Shown: positions 43,585 to 52,715, counted from the first letter of the stretch. The stretch: 52,987 bases of DNA from Clostridia bacterium (GCA_030530315.1 JAUMVG010000016.1:1-52987), one strand, 5' to 3'. Notes: generated by a model not told the origin, from the sequence alone. Program-made: numbers and translations.

Positions 43585-43638
43585 TGGAGCTGATGGCCGG
43601 GTTCAAACCGGCGACCTCATCCTTGCAATGGAAAGGAT
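43585..43638 (-). pseudogene. tRNA 3'-half relic
   Basis: Read on the minus strand this segment has an anticodon-stem-like AAGGAT, a variable loop (GAGGTC), an intact T stem (GCCGG/CCGGC) around the loop TTTGAAC, and an acceptor-like CAGCTCCA end. The anticodon loop is one base too long and the T loop has T where the invariant C56 belongs. Further upstream there is no D arm or 5' acceptor strand. It therefore looks like the 3' half of a decayed tRNA gene, or an attachment-site copy, and not a working tRNA. The original amino acid cannot be told. Confidence 0.6.
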
Positions 43639-43762
43639 TCACAGTTAACCGGGCGGATTTGCGCGTTGATCCGTATAGCCGTTTGGGACGATTTCCATGT
43701 TAAGCAGAGCGCAAGACGACGTGTTTGTATTCTGGTATGTAAATAGTCCCCCATGGGCAAAA

Positions 43763-45070
43763 ATTTCAATCCACTCGCCCCGTGCGGGGCGAGACGGCGA
43801 CGATACTAAAGTTGCGTCCACAAAGATAAATTTCAATCCACTCGCCCCGTGCGGGGCGAGACCGGCGACCATGCTGGACGGCACGACCGCGTTGAAATTT
43901 CAATCCACTCGCCCCGTGCGGGGCGAGACGGCGACGATACTAAAGTTGCGTCCACAAAGATAAATTTCAATCCACTCGCCCCGTGCGGGGCGAGACATGA
44001 CGGAGCGCTCGATCCGCTATAAATCGTCTATTTCAATCCACTCGCCCCGTGCGGGGCGAGACATACGCCGTTGATGGTCAAACCGTGATCCTGCTGATTT
44101 CAATCCACTCGCCCCGTGCGGGGCGAGACCGCAGCGCGATCAAGCGCCGGTTGATCCCGTATATTTCAATCCACTCGCCCCGTGCGGGGCGAGACTGGTT
44201 CCGGACGCCGCTATTACGATGGCGAGAAGATTTCAATCCACTCGCCCCGTGCGGGGCGAGACACTCAATGCCGTTAGTGGTATTATCGGATTTAAGCATT
44301 TCAATCCACTCGCCCCGTGCGGGGCGAGACGATGGCAAGCCTGACGGCGACTGGTACATCATCATTTCAATCCACTCGCCCCGTGCGGGGCGAGACGCCG
44401 CAGTTCCGGCACCTTGGTCGCACCCGGTATATTTCAATCCACTCGCCCCGTGCGGGGCGAGACGCAGGAGCCACGAGTGATGACGCTGGAGGAGGTCAAG
44501 AATTTCAATCCACTCGCCCCGTGCGGGGCGAGACCCTGGCCGCTGCCGATCTGCGTGGCGGCCTGCGCGATTTCAATCCACTCGCCCCGTGCGGGGCGAG
44601 ACGCGGCCTAATTGCGGACGGCATTAACGGCGCGTTTATTTCAATCCACTCGCCCCGTGCGGGGCGAGACGTGAGATCGGTAAAGTAGTTGGGATAGATG
44701 GTAATTTCAATCCACTCGCCCCGTGCGGGGCGAGACAGCCGGGAAGGGTGCTATGCATGGATTGCCAGCAATTTCAATCCACTCGCCCCGTGCGGGGCGA
44801 GACTGGACAGGCCGAGGAGGACAAGGCTCTGGTACGATTTCAATCCACTCGCCCCGTGCGGGGCGAGACAACTGCGCAAGCGTTATCCAGACTTCCCCGC
44901 CGTATTTCAATCCACTCGCCCCGTGCGGGGCGAGACGCAAAAGATTTTTATCGCGTGCGTGGCAGATAGAATTTCAATCCACTCGCCCCGTGCGGGGCGA
45001 GACACCCTTGACCCGCTTTAGCTGCCCGACTGAGGCAATTTCAATCCACTCGCCCCGTGCGGGGCGAGAC
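43763..45070 (-). CRISPR. Type I-C CRISPR array, 20 repeats and 19 spacers
   Basis: Twenty 33-bp repeats, all identical, begin at 43763, 43830, 43897, 43964, 44030, 44097, 44163, 44230, 44298, 44364, 44431, 44502, 44570, 44638, 44704, 44771, 44837, 44904, 44971 and 45038. In the transcribed (minus) direction each starts GTCTCGCCCC and ends GTGGATTGAAAT, with an internal palindrome, as in type I-C arrays. Spacers are 33-35 bp except number 11 (38 bp). Spacers 1 (43796-43829) and 3 (43930-43963) are identical. The leader lies on the right, next to cas2, so the newest units are at 45 kb and the oldest at 43.8 kb. The last repeat at the old end shows no decay. No spacer was seen to match the rest of the window by eye. 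Confidence 0.97.
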
Positions 45071-45243
45071 AGCAATTATGCCTAAGCAACGTATGATCAT
45101 TTAGGCATAAATGCACATATAACCTCTATATCTTATCCTAAAGCAAGTGGAAATAAACAGCAATGCAGCTTAGATCCTCGCTTGCTGCTCTCATTATCTG
45201 GTGCGAACCAGCCAGAGAAAGCATGATTGCTTCACGTTCGCAC
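45071..45243 (-). promoter_or_regulatory. CRISPR leader
   Basis: An AT-rich stretch between cas2 and the first leader-side repeat. Perfect 10-bp inverted arms (TTATGCCTAA at 45076-45085 and TTAGGCATAA at 45101-45110) lie within 40 bp of the repeat. A second small stem (CTGGT/ACCAG) lies near 45200-45213. Several weak promoter-like pairs are present on the minus strand (for example TTGCTG, 17 bp, TAGGAT), and I cannot choose between them. Confidence 0.75.
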
Positions 45244-45534
45244 TCAGATCATCAACACCTCCTCCGGCGAATAGCTCCGCTTTGCACCTATGTGTTCCAC
45301 TTTGTTCTGATACTTGTTTCCCAGTTCGTAAAACCGGAGGCTGTCCGATTTCTCATCAATGATCTGCGTCAGTTCCGCCTTCAGTATACGGTATTGGGTC
45401 TCGTCCAGTAGGCATTCAAAAACCGAGTTCTGCACCCTCTGACCTCGTGCCACACACTTCTTCGCCACATTCCTCAGCCGCCGTTTTCCGTCGGCATTCG
45501 TGGTATTTACATCATATGTAACCAATACGAGCAT
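45244..45534 (-). CDS. cas2: CRISPR-associated endoribonuclease Cas2
   Basis: A 96-residue Cas2 protein, usual length. MLVLVTYDVNTTNADGKRR starts with the beta strand and the conserved Asp (YDV), and FECLLDETQYRILK and GNKYQNKVEHIG are typical of type I-C Cas2. It forms the adaptation complex with Cas1, bridging two Cas1 dimers. It begins 4 bp after the cas1 stop, with GGAAGTGATG ahead of the ATG. If Cas1 is impaired by the deletion described at its start, Cas2 would have no adaptation role. Confidence 0.95.
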   Translation of the reverse strand: MLVLVTYDVNTTNADGKRRLRNVAKKCVARGQRVQNSVFECLLDETQYRILKAELTQIIDEKSDSLRFYELGNKYQNKVEHIGAKRSYSPEEVLMI

Positions 45535-45538
45535 ATCA

Positions 45539-46516
45539 TCACTTCCACAAGAACGGCGGATAGCCGTCCAAATCACCACGCAGGTATCTTGCCAACAGTA
45601 ACGCCTGTACATATGGCACAAGCCCCCAATAGATCTTTTCCTTCAGGTACGGATGCGTCAGGGTTTCCCGCTTGCGCTCCTGCCATGCGCTCAGGAACAC
45701 CTTGCGGCCCTCATCATTCAACAGCACCGCGCTGTTTGCCTGCCTGCAGAAGTGCCTTACCTGAATTGCACGCGTGTTGATAAGTGTCAACGCCATGCGA
45801 TCTGCCATGGGGCCTCGCAGTTCTTCCATCAAATCCAAACTCAAGGAGGCGCGACCAGGGCGATCCCGATGCAAGAAGCCCACGTAAGAATCCAATCCTA
45901 CGCTTTCCAGGGCCGCGCCACAATCATTTGCCAGTATCGTGTAGGCAAATGACAAGAGTGCATTGATATTGTCCATCGGCGGACGGCGATTCCTGTCCTG
46001 AAAGCAAAAATCCTCTTTCTGATTCAGGATCATCTGATCGAATGCGCCAAAATAGCGGGACGACGCTTCTCCCTCCAGCCCACGGAGCACATCCAAATCC
46101 GTTGCTTCGGCAATCGCAGGAAGTTGATCTGCCATCTGCCTTGATATGCGCTTCAGTTCGTCGGTTTCCACGCGCATGGAGTGATCCCGCACGGTCCGCT
46201 CAATCATCCAACGGGTGTTATAGACTTTGCCGAAGACAAAGTTCCGGGCGATCATGCAACTCTGTTCCGTATCATCAGAGATGCGATACTGCCGTTTGCG
46301 CAGTAACACATTGCCCCGGTCTTCCCCGCATGTTCTCGCCAGAAAACGGCCATTTGGCGTCATGAAGCACAACTGCACGCCCCGCTTTGCGCATGCGCCC
46401 ATCAAAGCGGGCGACGCCCCCTTGTAGTTGAAGCATACAATGCCTTCCAGAATCGACAGAGGAAATTGCCCCTTTTTCTCTTCGCCATTCAGCACCACTA
46501 CGTTTTCGTTTTCCAA
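45539..46516 (-). CDS. cas1: CRISPR integrase Cas1, N-terminus missing
   Basis: A 325-residue frame of type I-C Cas1. The catalytic residues are present: Glu in [14 protein letters not shown], His in [11 protein letters not shown], and the acidic SLDLMEELR. The frame begins abruptly at a TTG in the sequence [11 protein letters not shown]. Family members have about 20 more residues before this point (of the form MKKLLNTLYVTTP..YLAL), and QYLA can still be read just upstream, but then the frame meets a stop after 13 codons with no ATG or GTG and no ribosome binding site. The start is thus lost, apparently in the same event that removed cas4. The protein may not be made, or may be made poorly from TTG, and would lack its first beta strands. 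Confidence 0.88.
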   Translation of the reverse strand: MENENVVVLNGEEKKGQFPLSILEGIVCFNYKGASPALMGACAKRGVQLCFMTPNGRFLARTCGEDRGNVLLRKRQYRISDDTEQSCMIARNFVFGKVYNTRWMIERTVRDHSMRVETDELKRISRQMADQLPAIAEATDLDVLRGLEGEASSRYFGAFDQMILNQKEDFCFQDRNRRPPMDNINALLSFAYTILANDCGAALESVGLDSYVGFLHRDRPGRASLSLDLMEELRGPMADRMALTLINTRAIQVRHFCRQANSAVLLNDEGRKVFLSAWQERKRETLTHPYLKEKIYWGLVPYVQALLLARYLRGDLDGYPPFLWK

Positions 46517-47337
46517 TGCCAGATACTGGAGGCTGCACGGCGTACCTTCACGATGTCAAACAGCTTATGGGCCGGAGCATTGCCGAGTTCGCTATCGTGC
46601 TTGAACACGATCAGTTCCCGTACAGCCATCTTCCCCCGCGCCGCAGAACGATCGTTTTCAAACATGTTGATGATCGCCTGCCAAAGCAGGGCGAGATCGT
46701 CCTCGCTGAAACCCGTTACCTTCCGCGCAAGGTTTGCGGAAACAAATCCCTCTGCGCGATAGAGGCCATAGGGTACAATGTACTTTCGACCCATCTCAGT
46801 CCCCTTGTTCTCGGCATCTGCCTCCGTGGTGATGGCGACACGGGTAATTGTCACTTCCTGGGGGATGATGGGGTCAACGCTCTTTGCAAAGCCCAGCTGC
46901 ACAGGGCCGCGCACCTGGCCACAATTCAAATTTGCCTTCACAAAGGTCGTCATCACCGCGCCAAAGGTACGTACATCATAGAAGTTTCGGCACATAAAGT
47001 CCCTCAGCTTCATGTCCAGTTCCGGATCTTCCTTTTTCGCCTTCTTCAGGGCCTTTTCGTCGTCAGGATCCAGGTTGACATACTGAACGGCACTCTTATC
47101 CATGCGGTTCAGCGGCACCTTTCCCTGGATGTAAATCTGATAATTGGGATCGCCTTCCTTTACCATCTGCACATAGTTGCGAATCTTGCGCTTCAGGCAG
47201 ACGTCCGTTACCAGCCCGAGGCCGGTCTCCGGGTCTATGCGGGGCATGTTGCCCGCATCGGGGTCGCCGTTGGGATTGCCGTTCTCCACATCAAAAAGGA
47301 TCACAAAATCATAGCGGTTGCGAATGGCTTCGGACAT
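46498..47337 (-). CDS. cas7: Type I-C Cascade backbone Cas7 (Csd2), altered C-terminus
   Basis: A 279-residue Cas7 protein that coats the crRNA in type I-C Cascade. [58 protein letters not shown] and [21 protein letters not shown] are all family signatures. After KVRR the sequence turns into [12 protein letters not shown] and stops; these codons are the cas1 region read in another frame. Related proteins continue about 25 residues in a different way, so the tail appears to have been cut by a deletion. The core RNA-binding parts are intact, and interference may still work. AGGAGGAG precedes the ATG. Confidence 0.93.
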   Translation of the reverse strand: MSEAIRNRYDFVILFDVENGNPNGDPDAGNMPRIDPETGLGLVTDVCLKRKIRNYVQMVKEGDPNYQIYIQGKVPLNRMDKSAVQYVNLDPDDEKALKKAKKEDPELDMKLRDFMCRNFYDVRTFGAVMTTFVKANLNCGQVRGPVQLGFAKSVDPIIPQEVTITRVAITTEADAENKGTEMGRKYIVPYGLYRAEGFVSANLARKVTGFSEDDLALLWQAIINMFENDRSAARGKMAVRELIVFKHDSELGNAPAHKLFDIVKVRRAASSIWHWKTKT

Positions 47338-47338
47338 C

Positions 47339-49087
47339 TTATTTCTCCTCCTTCTTCATATAGCGGGTCTGCACCTGATAGTAGTAGCCAAGCTGGAAAA
47401 TGCCCTGATCATACAGGCTCAGGCGAGTGGGATAGTCTGCATTGAAACGGCAGAGGATATCCCCCAGTTGCCTGTTGTAGTAAACCGCCAGACCTCCGTC
47501 CAGTTTCTTCAGGTGCGCCTGCGCCAGCTTGATCAGCTGTGGAAATACAATACTGGGCGTGGCGCATGCAGAATTGAAGTAGCGGTCCCGAATGGTCGCG
47601 TTGATGCCGGGATTGGCAGCCTGTTGCAAGCCCTCCAGCACGGCAAATAGCCGCCCCAGCAAATAGGGTTGGTAATTGGTGTTCTCGTTCAGTTCCACTT
47701 CCAGCGCCTCCTTGTATTGATCAAATTTATCCGAGCCCCTTGTATTCCTCAGCAGAAAGGCCTTGATGATCGCCGCCCGTCCCCGCGTTATTCGGTGTTC
47801 AGCGCGTATACGCAGTTCTACCTGCTCCAGCAGCAGCACGGGATATGGAAGCCCCTGCAGCACCGAGCGAACAAGCGCGCCGGAGAGCAGCGGTGATGGC
47901 GATTTGTCGCGGGACTTTTGATTCACTGTTTCGTCCAGCATCTGCCGGAAGGAGAGTACCGATCGCATGTCAAAATCAGGCTTCACGATGCGCATGCGTT
48001 CATGGTGCGCCGCGAGGTTCTTCGCAAAATCGCCAAAGGTATTTTGCAGGAAGAAGCGCACTGCCAACCTCGCCGCATTCGGCGAAAGTCCAAGGACATA
48101 GAAGTGCTCATCAGGGCTCAAATCACTTTCCCGCCAGGTTACATTGCGCCCGGCAGCCAATCCCTTCAATGCGTCAAACAGGTCGTCATCTGTCAGTGCC
48201 GCGTCTTCGCCGAACATTGCGGCAAAACAGGCCGCATAGCCGTCGTTCCCGCTTTCCGCCCAGAATACAATGGTGGCGTCACTCAGGCGGAGATGGTGCC
48301 CCTGCTCTGCGATCATGTAGTTCAGCGCAGCGCTGTAGGCGAAAGCAGCCCTTTCACTGACCGGGGCGTTCAAGCCCTGTCCTCCGTCGCGACCAAAGGA
48401 TTCAAACGCCGGAGCGTTGAAACCCACCAACGTCGTGCCCATCGGCTGGCCGCCCGCCACGCCCCTGATGCTCGGGTGAATGCGCGCCGGTATCCCTTCC
48501 TCACCCGTCACAAGGCAACGCATGGTCCGACCATCGCCTGTGTTGTTATAGTGATCGTCCCAGGCTTGCTGGACCTCCGTCCAGTTTTCAACATCGCTTT
48601 GCCCGTAGGCAAAGGTGATATTGGCCCCGCCCAGCAGATCATCCATAAACGGCGCAAGCAATTCACAGTCCCTGGCGGCCTGCGGCTGCCAGCTTTCAAA
48701 GAATCGACATATGGCGCGTGCCGGAGCGCTGTCCACAGCTTTAAGCAGTTCAATGTGCAAGTCTCGACACGCTTCAAAACATTTGACGGTGCGTTCCGGC
48801 TTTCCCTTGTTGTCCAGCCCCAGGATATAGGTTGAGTTGTCGCAGAGGAAATTGGAAACAATACCAACGGAGCGTTTTACCTGCGCGGGCAGGTTCATCG
48901 CCATGGGCACCATCACCTTTTTCTTGCCTCGTTCAACCTCTATCATCCGCGGAAGCACATGCACCAGCTGTCCTTCATCATTGATTTGCAGGGCATAGGA
49001 AACCTTCACCGGCTGCCAGCCGGGTCTCTCCAACTTGCCGTCCCGAACCAAGCGGTCGTAATACCGATTGAGCGATTGCAGGATCAT
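47339..49087 (-). CDS. cas8c: Type I-C Cascade large subunit Cas8c (Csd1)
   Basis: A 582-residue Cas8c protein, the PAM-reading large subunit. It begins [13 protein letters not shown], the usual Csd1 start, and shows [18 protein letters not shown] and [17 protein letters not shown], which are typical of the family. The ATG at 49087 overlaps the cas5c stop (ATGA). Only one base separates its stop from the cas7 start, so the Cascade genes are tightly coupled. Type I-C operons also make a small subunit from an internal start in cas8c; I did not identify that start here. Confidence 0.94.
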   Translation of the reverse strand: MILQSLNRYYDRLVRDGKLERPGWQPVKVSYALQINDEGQLVHVLPRMIEVERGKKKVMVPMAMNLPAQVKRSVGIVSNFLCDNSTYILGLDNKGKPERTVKCFEACRDLHIELLKAVDSAPARAICRFFESWQPQAARDCELLAPFMDDLLGGANITFAYGQSDVENWTEVQQAWDDHYNNTGDGRTMRCLVTGEEGIPARIHPSIRGVAGGQPMGTTLVGFNAPAFESFGRDGGQGLNAPVSERAAFAYSAALNYMIAEQGHHLRLSDATIVFWAESGNDGYAACFAAMFGEDAALTDDDLFDALKGLAAGRNVTWRESDLSPDEHFYVLGLSPNAARLAVRFFLQNTFGDFAKNLAAHHERMRIVKPDFDMRSVLSFRQMLDETVNQKSRDKSPSPLLSGALVRSVLQGLPYPVLLLEQVELRIRAEHRITRGRAAIIKAFLLRNTRGSDKFDQYKEALEVELNENTNYQPYLLGRLFAVLEGLQQAANPGINATIRDRYFNSACATPSIVFPQLIKLAQAHLKKLDGGLAVYYNRQLGDILCRFNADYPTRLSLYDQGIFQLGYYYQVQTRYMKKEEK

Positions 49088-49740
49088 CGAACCACCTCGC
49101 AATTCGAGACATCCACAACGCCATTTTGCATTTGAGCGCGGAAGAACATGGGCGCGATATCGTTCAGGTCCGAGTAATCCATGTCGTACAGCATCCATCC
49201 CAGATCCCGGGATTCCGGGATCGTCGGGATCTCCCCATTCTCCCACAGGGCAAAATGTGCGGAACATTCCCGACAGCCGAGGTATGGTTGGGCAAAAGCC
49301 TGACCCCGACGAAGCCGACGCTTGATAATGTCCTGGAATTTCCCTGGGTTGTCGGAAGGCGCCGCACGATCCGTCATTTCAAAATGAGCTTCAATGACGT
49401 AATGCACATCCTTCAGCATCAACGACGCCCTCTGCTGGATATGCTCCGATGTTGCGAGATACAGCGGTTTAATGCCACCCTGCGCAACGGAGCGTAGATC
49501 AGATGCCAGTATCTTGGCGTCCACTTCATTGCGACGAAGGTTGGTAAAGCGTATGGGGTTCAGTATGTAGATTTTGTCAACCTTCCACACGAGGCCTGGA
49601 TGATAATAGATCGCCTCCAGCATCCCTCGCGCCGCGCTGGGCGTCGGAATATCATAGGAAACGCGTTCCACTTTCATCTCTGGTCTGGTGAAGAGCGCAT
49701 AATCTCCCCATACCTCCATCTTTACGGACAAGCTGTTCAC
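49084..49740 (-). CDS. cas5c: Type I-C Cas5c, crRNA-processing Cascade subunit
   Basis: A 218-residue Cas5c. KMEVWGDYALFTRPEMKVERVSYDIPTPSAARGMLEAIYY contains the family core, seen here as VWGDYALF and PSAARGMLEAIY. In type I-C this subunit replaces Cas6 and cuts the pre-crRNA repeat, and the absence of a cas6 gene in the operon agrees. The start is GTG at 49740, with AAAGGAAGT just before it; the spacing is short, so an ATG at 49719 is possible. It is followed by cas8c with a 4-bp overlap. A gap of 105 bp separates it from cas3. Confidence 0.93.
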   Translation of the reverse strand: MNSLSVKMEVWGDYALFTRPEMKVERVSYDIPTPSAARGMLEAIYYHPGLVWKVDKIYILNPIRFTNLRRNEVDAKILASDLRSVAQGGIKPLYLATSEHIQQRASLMLKDVHYVIEAHFEMTDRAAPSDNPGKFQDIIKRRLRRGQAFAQPYLGCRECSAHFALWENGEIPTIPESRDLGWMLYDMDYSDLNDIAPMFFRAQMQNGVVDVSNCEVVR

Positions 49741-49845
49741 TTCCTTTCGTCATGTTCTGAATGCATTATAACATAGCCTTTTTATCGGCTTCAACAGGAA
49801 ATCTTCCCGGGCTGTCCAAAATTTCGTACTCGATCTCATTGTCTG

Positions 49846-51987
49846 CTAAATCCACAGCCCGCGCGCAATGTCTGACTCAATTTTCAGGCCGCACAGCGGA
49901 TCATAGGCCTCTGAATCCGCCAGGATACCACAGTTACCCGCTACAACTTCAATCATGCCGGCATCAACCAGCTTCTCCCAATCCCAGGGATAGACACTGA
50001 CTGCGCTTCGACCCAATCGCCGCATCAAACTGCGGCTGAACATTCCCTTCCGCAGCTGTTCAATGTCATCCGCATTCTCTTCGGTCGGAATATAGATTGT
50101 CCGTGTATCCGATTCAATCATGTGAAAGGACTCAGCGATGGATTTCATCTTCATCTGAGCGCACATCTCCAATATATGCCTGTCATCGAGCGATTGGTCA
50201 CCTCTCTGCCAGTACAGCTGTTCAAAATAACGACGAATCGTAGTGCTGTCATCGAGATGCCATGAACCCTCCATTGCAATCTGTGCAGCCGCAGCATTGG
50301 GCTGAATCCCCTTTGGCACCCCTCTTTGCAGTGTGAAGACGACCACTTCACTCTCATCAGCAGTATGACGGCCCTCGCGATTGCAACGCCCAGCCGCCTG
50401 CAATATCGAATCCAACCCAGCCATCTCCCGCCAGACCTCAGGAAAGTCCACGTCCACTCCGGCTTCAATCAGGCTGGTAGAGACCACACGGCATTCTTCA
50501 CCATCATGCAGCCTTTGCCGGATTTCATCTAGTGTCTTTGAACGATGATCCGGTGTCATACGCGTGGAAAGATGAAAACTGCCTTGCTTAGGCAACAGGG
50601 AAAACACTTCCTGAGCATCTTTACGCGTGTTTACGATACAAAGAACCGTCCTGCGTTTGACCAATTCGCTCGCCAATTCAGAGGTGTTCGTGTTTCTTTT
50701 CTGCTTATAATGCACTCGGCGAAAAAAAACCTGATGCTCTTTCACATCATTGCAAATCTCTGATGGGATCAGATCCTGTTGATACTCAGTAAAGAACCGA
50801 TTCAAGGCGGGCTGTGTCGCCGTGCACAATACCGCCGTCGTATGATAATGGCTTACCAATTCCGCAATTGTCGATACGCAGGGTTTCAGATATGGCAGGG
50901 GCATCATCTGCGCTTCATCAAAAACAATAACGCTGTTGGCAATGCTATGGAGTTTTCTGCACCTTGAGGGTTTATTTGAGAAAAGCGACTCAAAAAACTG
51001 TACCGCTGTCGTTACAATCACCGGCGCATCCCAGTTTTCAGTCGCAAGCATTCGACGCAAGGCGTCCGGTGTTTCCATATCCTCATTTTCATCGCAGGCT
51101 ATGCCGGAATGATGTTCAATGACATTCTCCTCGCCCAATATTGATTTAAAAACAGCGGCGTTCTGCTCAATAATGCTTGTATAAGGAATGACATAGATGA
51201 CCCGATCCAGACTATGTTTTACTGCATGGGTCAACGCAAATGCCAGCGAAGAAACTGTCTTGCCTCCCCCGGTCGGAACTGTCAGTGTATATAGCCCATG
51301 ATCATTTTCACCATTATTAATACAATCGCGAAGAATTGCGCAACGCCGACGGTTGATCTCTGTCTCGGGGGCCTCTAACCACGGTTGGATATGCTTTCGC
51401 AATTTATTCAGCAGCACATCCATGCCATCGTAATCACCACGAGGCATCTCGCCTTGCATAAAGCGTTCAGTATCAAGGAAATCTGCATCCACCAAGCAGG
51501 AGAAGATCATTCGAGTGTAAAACTGAGGCGCAAAGCTCGTTTTCATTATCCACTGCGGCAGCAGCATCGACTGGTCTATATTATTCTCCTGCCAAAATGG
51601 TGAATAATCCAAATTGCCAGACAAATCCTTACACATGCGACCAAAAAGCGTGCCGTCTCCCTCGGAAGCCATCCTACGGCTTCCCAAATCTGGCATGCCT
51701 CCATGGTGACCCGCAATGGCAATCGCTCCCGAGCCGTCCTTACACCGGTTCCAGGCTATCATGGCACCTGCCGTGGAATGATCTACTTTGGGTGTATGCT
51801 CCGGATCCGCCATACGTCTTTGTGCTGCTCTGCTGTATTTCCCTGCATCATGCAGAATACCAACGCGCTGTGCATGGAACTCTGCGTCAAATCGTTCTGC
51901 AAATTTCCCCGCCAGTTCAGCTACATCCAACAAATGTTCTCTTAACGGCTGAATTGTTCCGTCTTTTTTCCTGTGGCCAATATACAC
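49846..51987 (-). CDS. cas3: CRISPR helicase-nuclease Cas3
   Basis: A 713-residue Cas3 with an N-terminal HD nuclease and a DExD/H helicase. HD residues include H18, the pair H46-D47 (ILHDAGKYS) and GHHGG near 93-97. Walker A is PTGGGKT (238-244), the DEAD-type box is DEAQ (357-360), ATQPA follows as motif III, and QAAGRCNREG is motif VI. Cascade recruits it to unwind and degrade target DNA. It starts at GTG 51987 with AAAGGAG 9 nt upstream. It is the first gene of the cas operon, and all key residues are present, so the interference nuclease appears functional. Confidence 0.95.
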   Translation of the reverse strand: MYIGHRKKDGTIQPLREHLLDVAELAGKFAERFDAEFHAQRVGILHDAGKYSRAAQRRMADPEHTPKVDHSTAGAMIAWNRCKDGSGAIAIAGHHGGMPDLGSRRMASEGDGTLFGRMCKDLSGNLDYSPFWQENNIDQSMLLPQWIMKTSFAPQFYTRMIFSCLVDADFLDTERFMQGEMPRGDYDGMDVLLNKLRKHIQPWLEAPETEINRRRCAILRDCINNGENDHGLYTLTVPTGGGKTVSSLAFALTHAVKHSLDRVIYVIPYTSIIEQNAAVFKSILGEENVIEHHSGIACDENEDMETPDALRRMLATENWDAPVIVTTAVQFFESLFSNKPSRCRKLHSIANSVIVFDEAQMMPLPYLKPCVSTIAELVSHYHTTAVLCTATQPALNRFFTEYQQDLIPSEICNDVKEHQVFFRRVHYKQKRNTNTSELASELVKRRTVLCIVNTRKDAQEVFSLLPKQGSFHLSTRMTPDHRSKTLDEIRQRLHDGEECRVVSTSLIEAGVDVDFPEVWREMAGLDSILQAAGRCNREGRHTADESEVVVFTLQRGVPKGIQPNAAAAQIAMEGSWHLDDSTTIRRYFEQLYWQRGDQSLDDRHILEMCAQMKMKSIAESFHMIESDTRTIYIPTEENADDIEQLRKGMFSRSLMRRLGRSAVSVYPWDWEKLVDAGMIEVVAGNCGILADSEAYDPLCGLKIESDIARGLWI

Positions 51988-52172
51988 AGTATAGCACTCC
52001 TTTGCTATTCAATTCTGGTATCATTTCCCTCTTACATTCTTCCTTGCTCAGATCACGATATAGGAAAGATTTACATATATATGGTATATGGACGCGAAAC
52101 AAGCATCATAGCATATCTTTTTCAATCATCCGAACCCATTTGGATAAAGCCTTATTCAATTGTACCATATAA
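51988..52172 (-). promoter_or_regulatory. AT-rich upstream region of the cas operon
   Basis: A sharply AT-rich region upstream of cas3. Promoter-like pairs on the minus strand are TTGTTT with TATATG (17 bp) and a TATGAT box at 52105-52110 with a poor -35. A short out-of-frame reading frame (52102 to 51917, TTG start) overlaps the cas3 start. The exact promoter is not settled. Confidence 0.4.
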
Positions 52173-52415
52173 GGAGAAATCCCACAATCAATAACATTCA
52201 TCAGCCAGCGCTTCTACACAAGCCTTTTCAAGAAGCCGTACCCCACGCTGGCAAAGGACTTCATTAACCACGCAGAGCTGGAAATCGCAAAGAGCTTCCG
52301 CAGCAGCGCCGCCTGCATCCAGAGCTGGCTCCAGGCCCTGAAGAATGGCAAGCGCTTCATCATCAGCGTGGCGGGCAAGGCTGAAAAGGGTGTCGCCCTG
52401 ATCGTGGGAGAATGA
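52173..52415 (+). pseudogene. 3' fragment of an ArdC-like antirestriction/zincin gene
   Basis: The plus strand reads about 80 residues, ITFISQRFYTSLFKKP to the end, then SSAACIQSWLQALKNG, FIISVAGKAEKGVALIVGE and a stop. The last part matches the C-terminus of ArdC-like zincin metallopeptidases carried by plasmids and integrative elements (form: SAAYIQSWL.ALKND...AAGKAEKA). The frame is closed by a TAA at its left end, has no start codon, and the N-terminal DNA-binding and metallopeptidase parts are absent. It is a relic of a mobile element beside the cas operon. Confidence 0.65.
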
Positions 52416-52442
52416 AAAAACGGAAGGGCAAAAGCTCCTTCC
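52415..52442 (-). terminator. Intrinsic terminator of the GG-peptide operon
   Basis: GGAAGG (52422-52427) and CCTTCC (52437-52442) form a stem with further inner pairing; on the minus strand it is followed by six T residues (52415-52420). It ends the leftward two-gene operon. Confidence 0.8.
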
Positions 52443-52463
52443 GACCAAATGTGATTCACGCAG

Positions 52464-52655
52464 TCACTGCTTCAACGCTTTCCTCGTAAATCCGATGTAG
52501 CTGCCAATGATCGCGGCTACGCCGATGAAGATGTTGTACGGGTCAACGATGGCCTTCCCAAAGGGAATGCCCCTTACCAGGTCCAGGACCAGAGCAACCA
52601 GGAAAAAGCTGATGATGCCATTGAGCAGGGATTTGATGATAATGTTCTTATTCAT
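52464..52655 (-). CDS. Small two-helix membrane protein
   Basis: A 63-residue protein. Two hydrophobic helices (about residues 8-26 and 40-56) flank a short loop with DLVRGIPFGKAIVDPYN, and both ends are basic (MNKNIIIK and TRKALKQ). I do not recognise a family. A strong AAAGGAGGT site stands 7 nt before the ATG. It lies 60 bp downstream of the GG-leader peptide gene in the same transcript and just before a terminator, so an immunity, export-helper or membrane-partner role for that peptide is possible but unproven. Confidence 0.75.
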   Translation of the reverse strand: MNKNIIIKSLLNGIISFFLVALVLDLVRGIPFGKAIVDPYNIFIGVAAIIGSYIGFTRKALKQ

Positions 52656-52715
52656 GATCTCTACCTCCTTTGAGCGCTTCGACGGAAATAGGTTCCTTTC
52701 AGACTGTAGTGGCGC

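Noticed and set aside
43585-43660. Functional tRNA gene at the tRNA-like segment
   Set aside because: Only the 3' half is present; the anticodon loop is too long, the T loop lacks C56 and no D arm or 5' acceptor strand can be found upstream.
43763-45070. Self-targeting spacers against this window
   Set aside because: Reading the spacers against the genes here by eye gave no match; a genome-wide search could not be run.
43645-45085. Several short frames with repeated peptides such as RPARGEWIE or FQSTRPVRGE
   Set aside because: They are translations of the CRISPR repeats and not proteins; the period equals the repeat-spacer unit.
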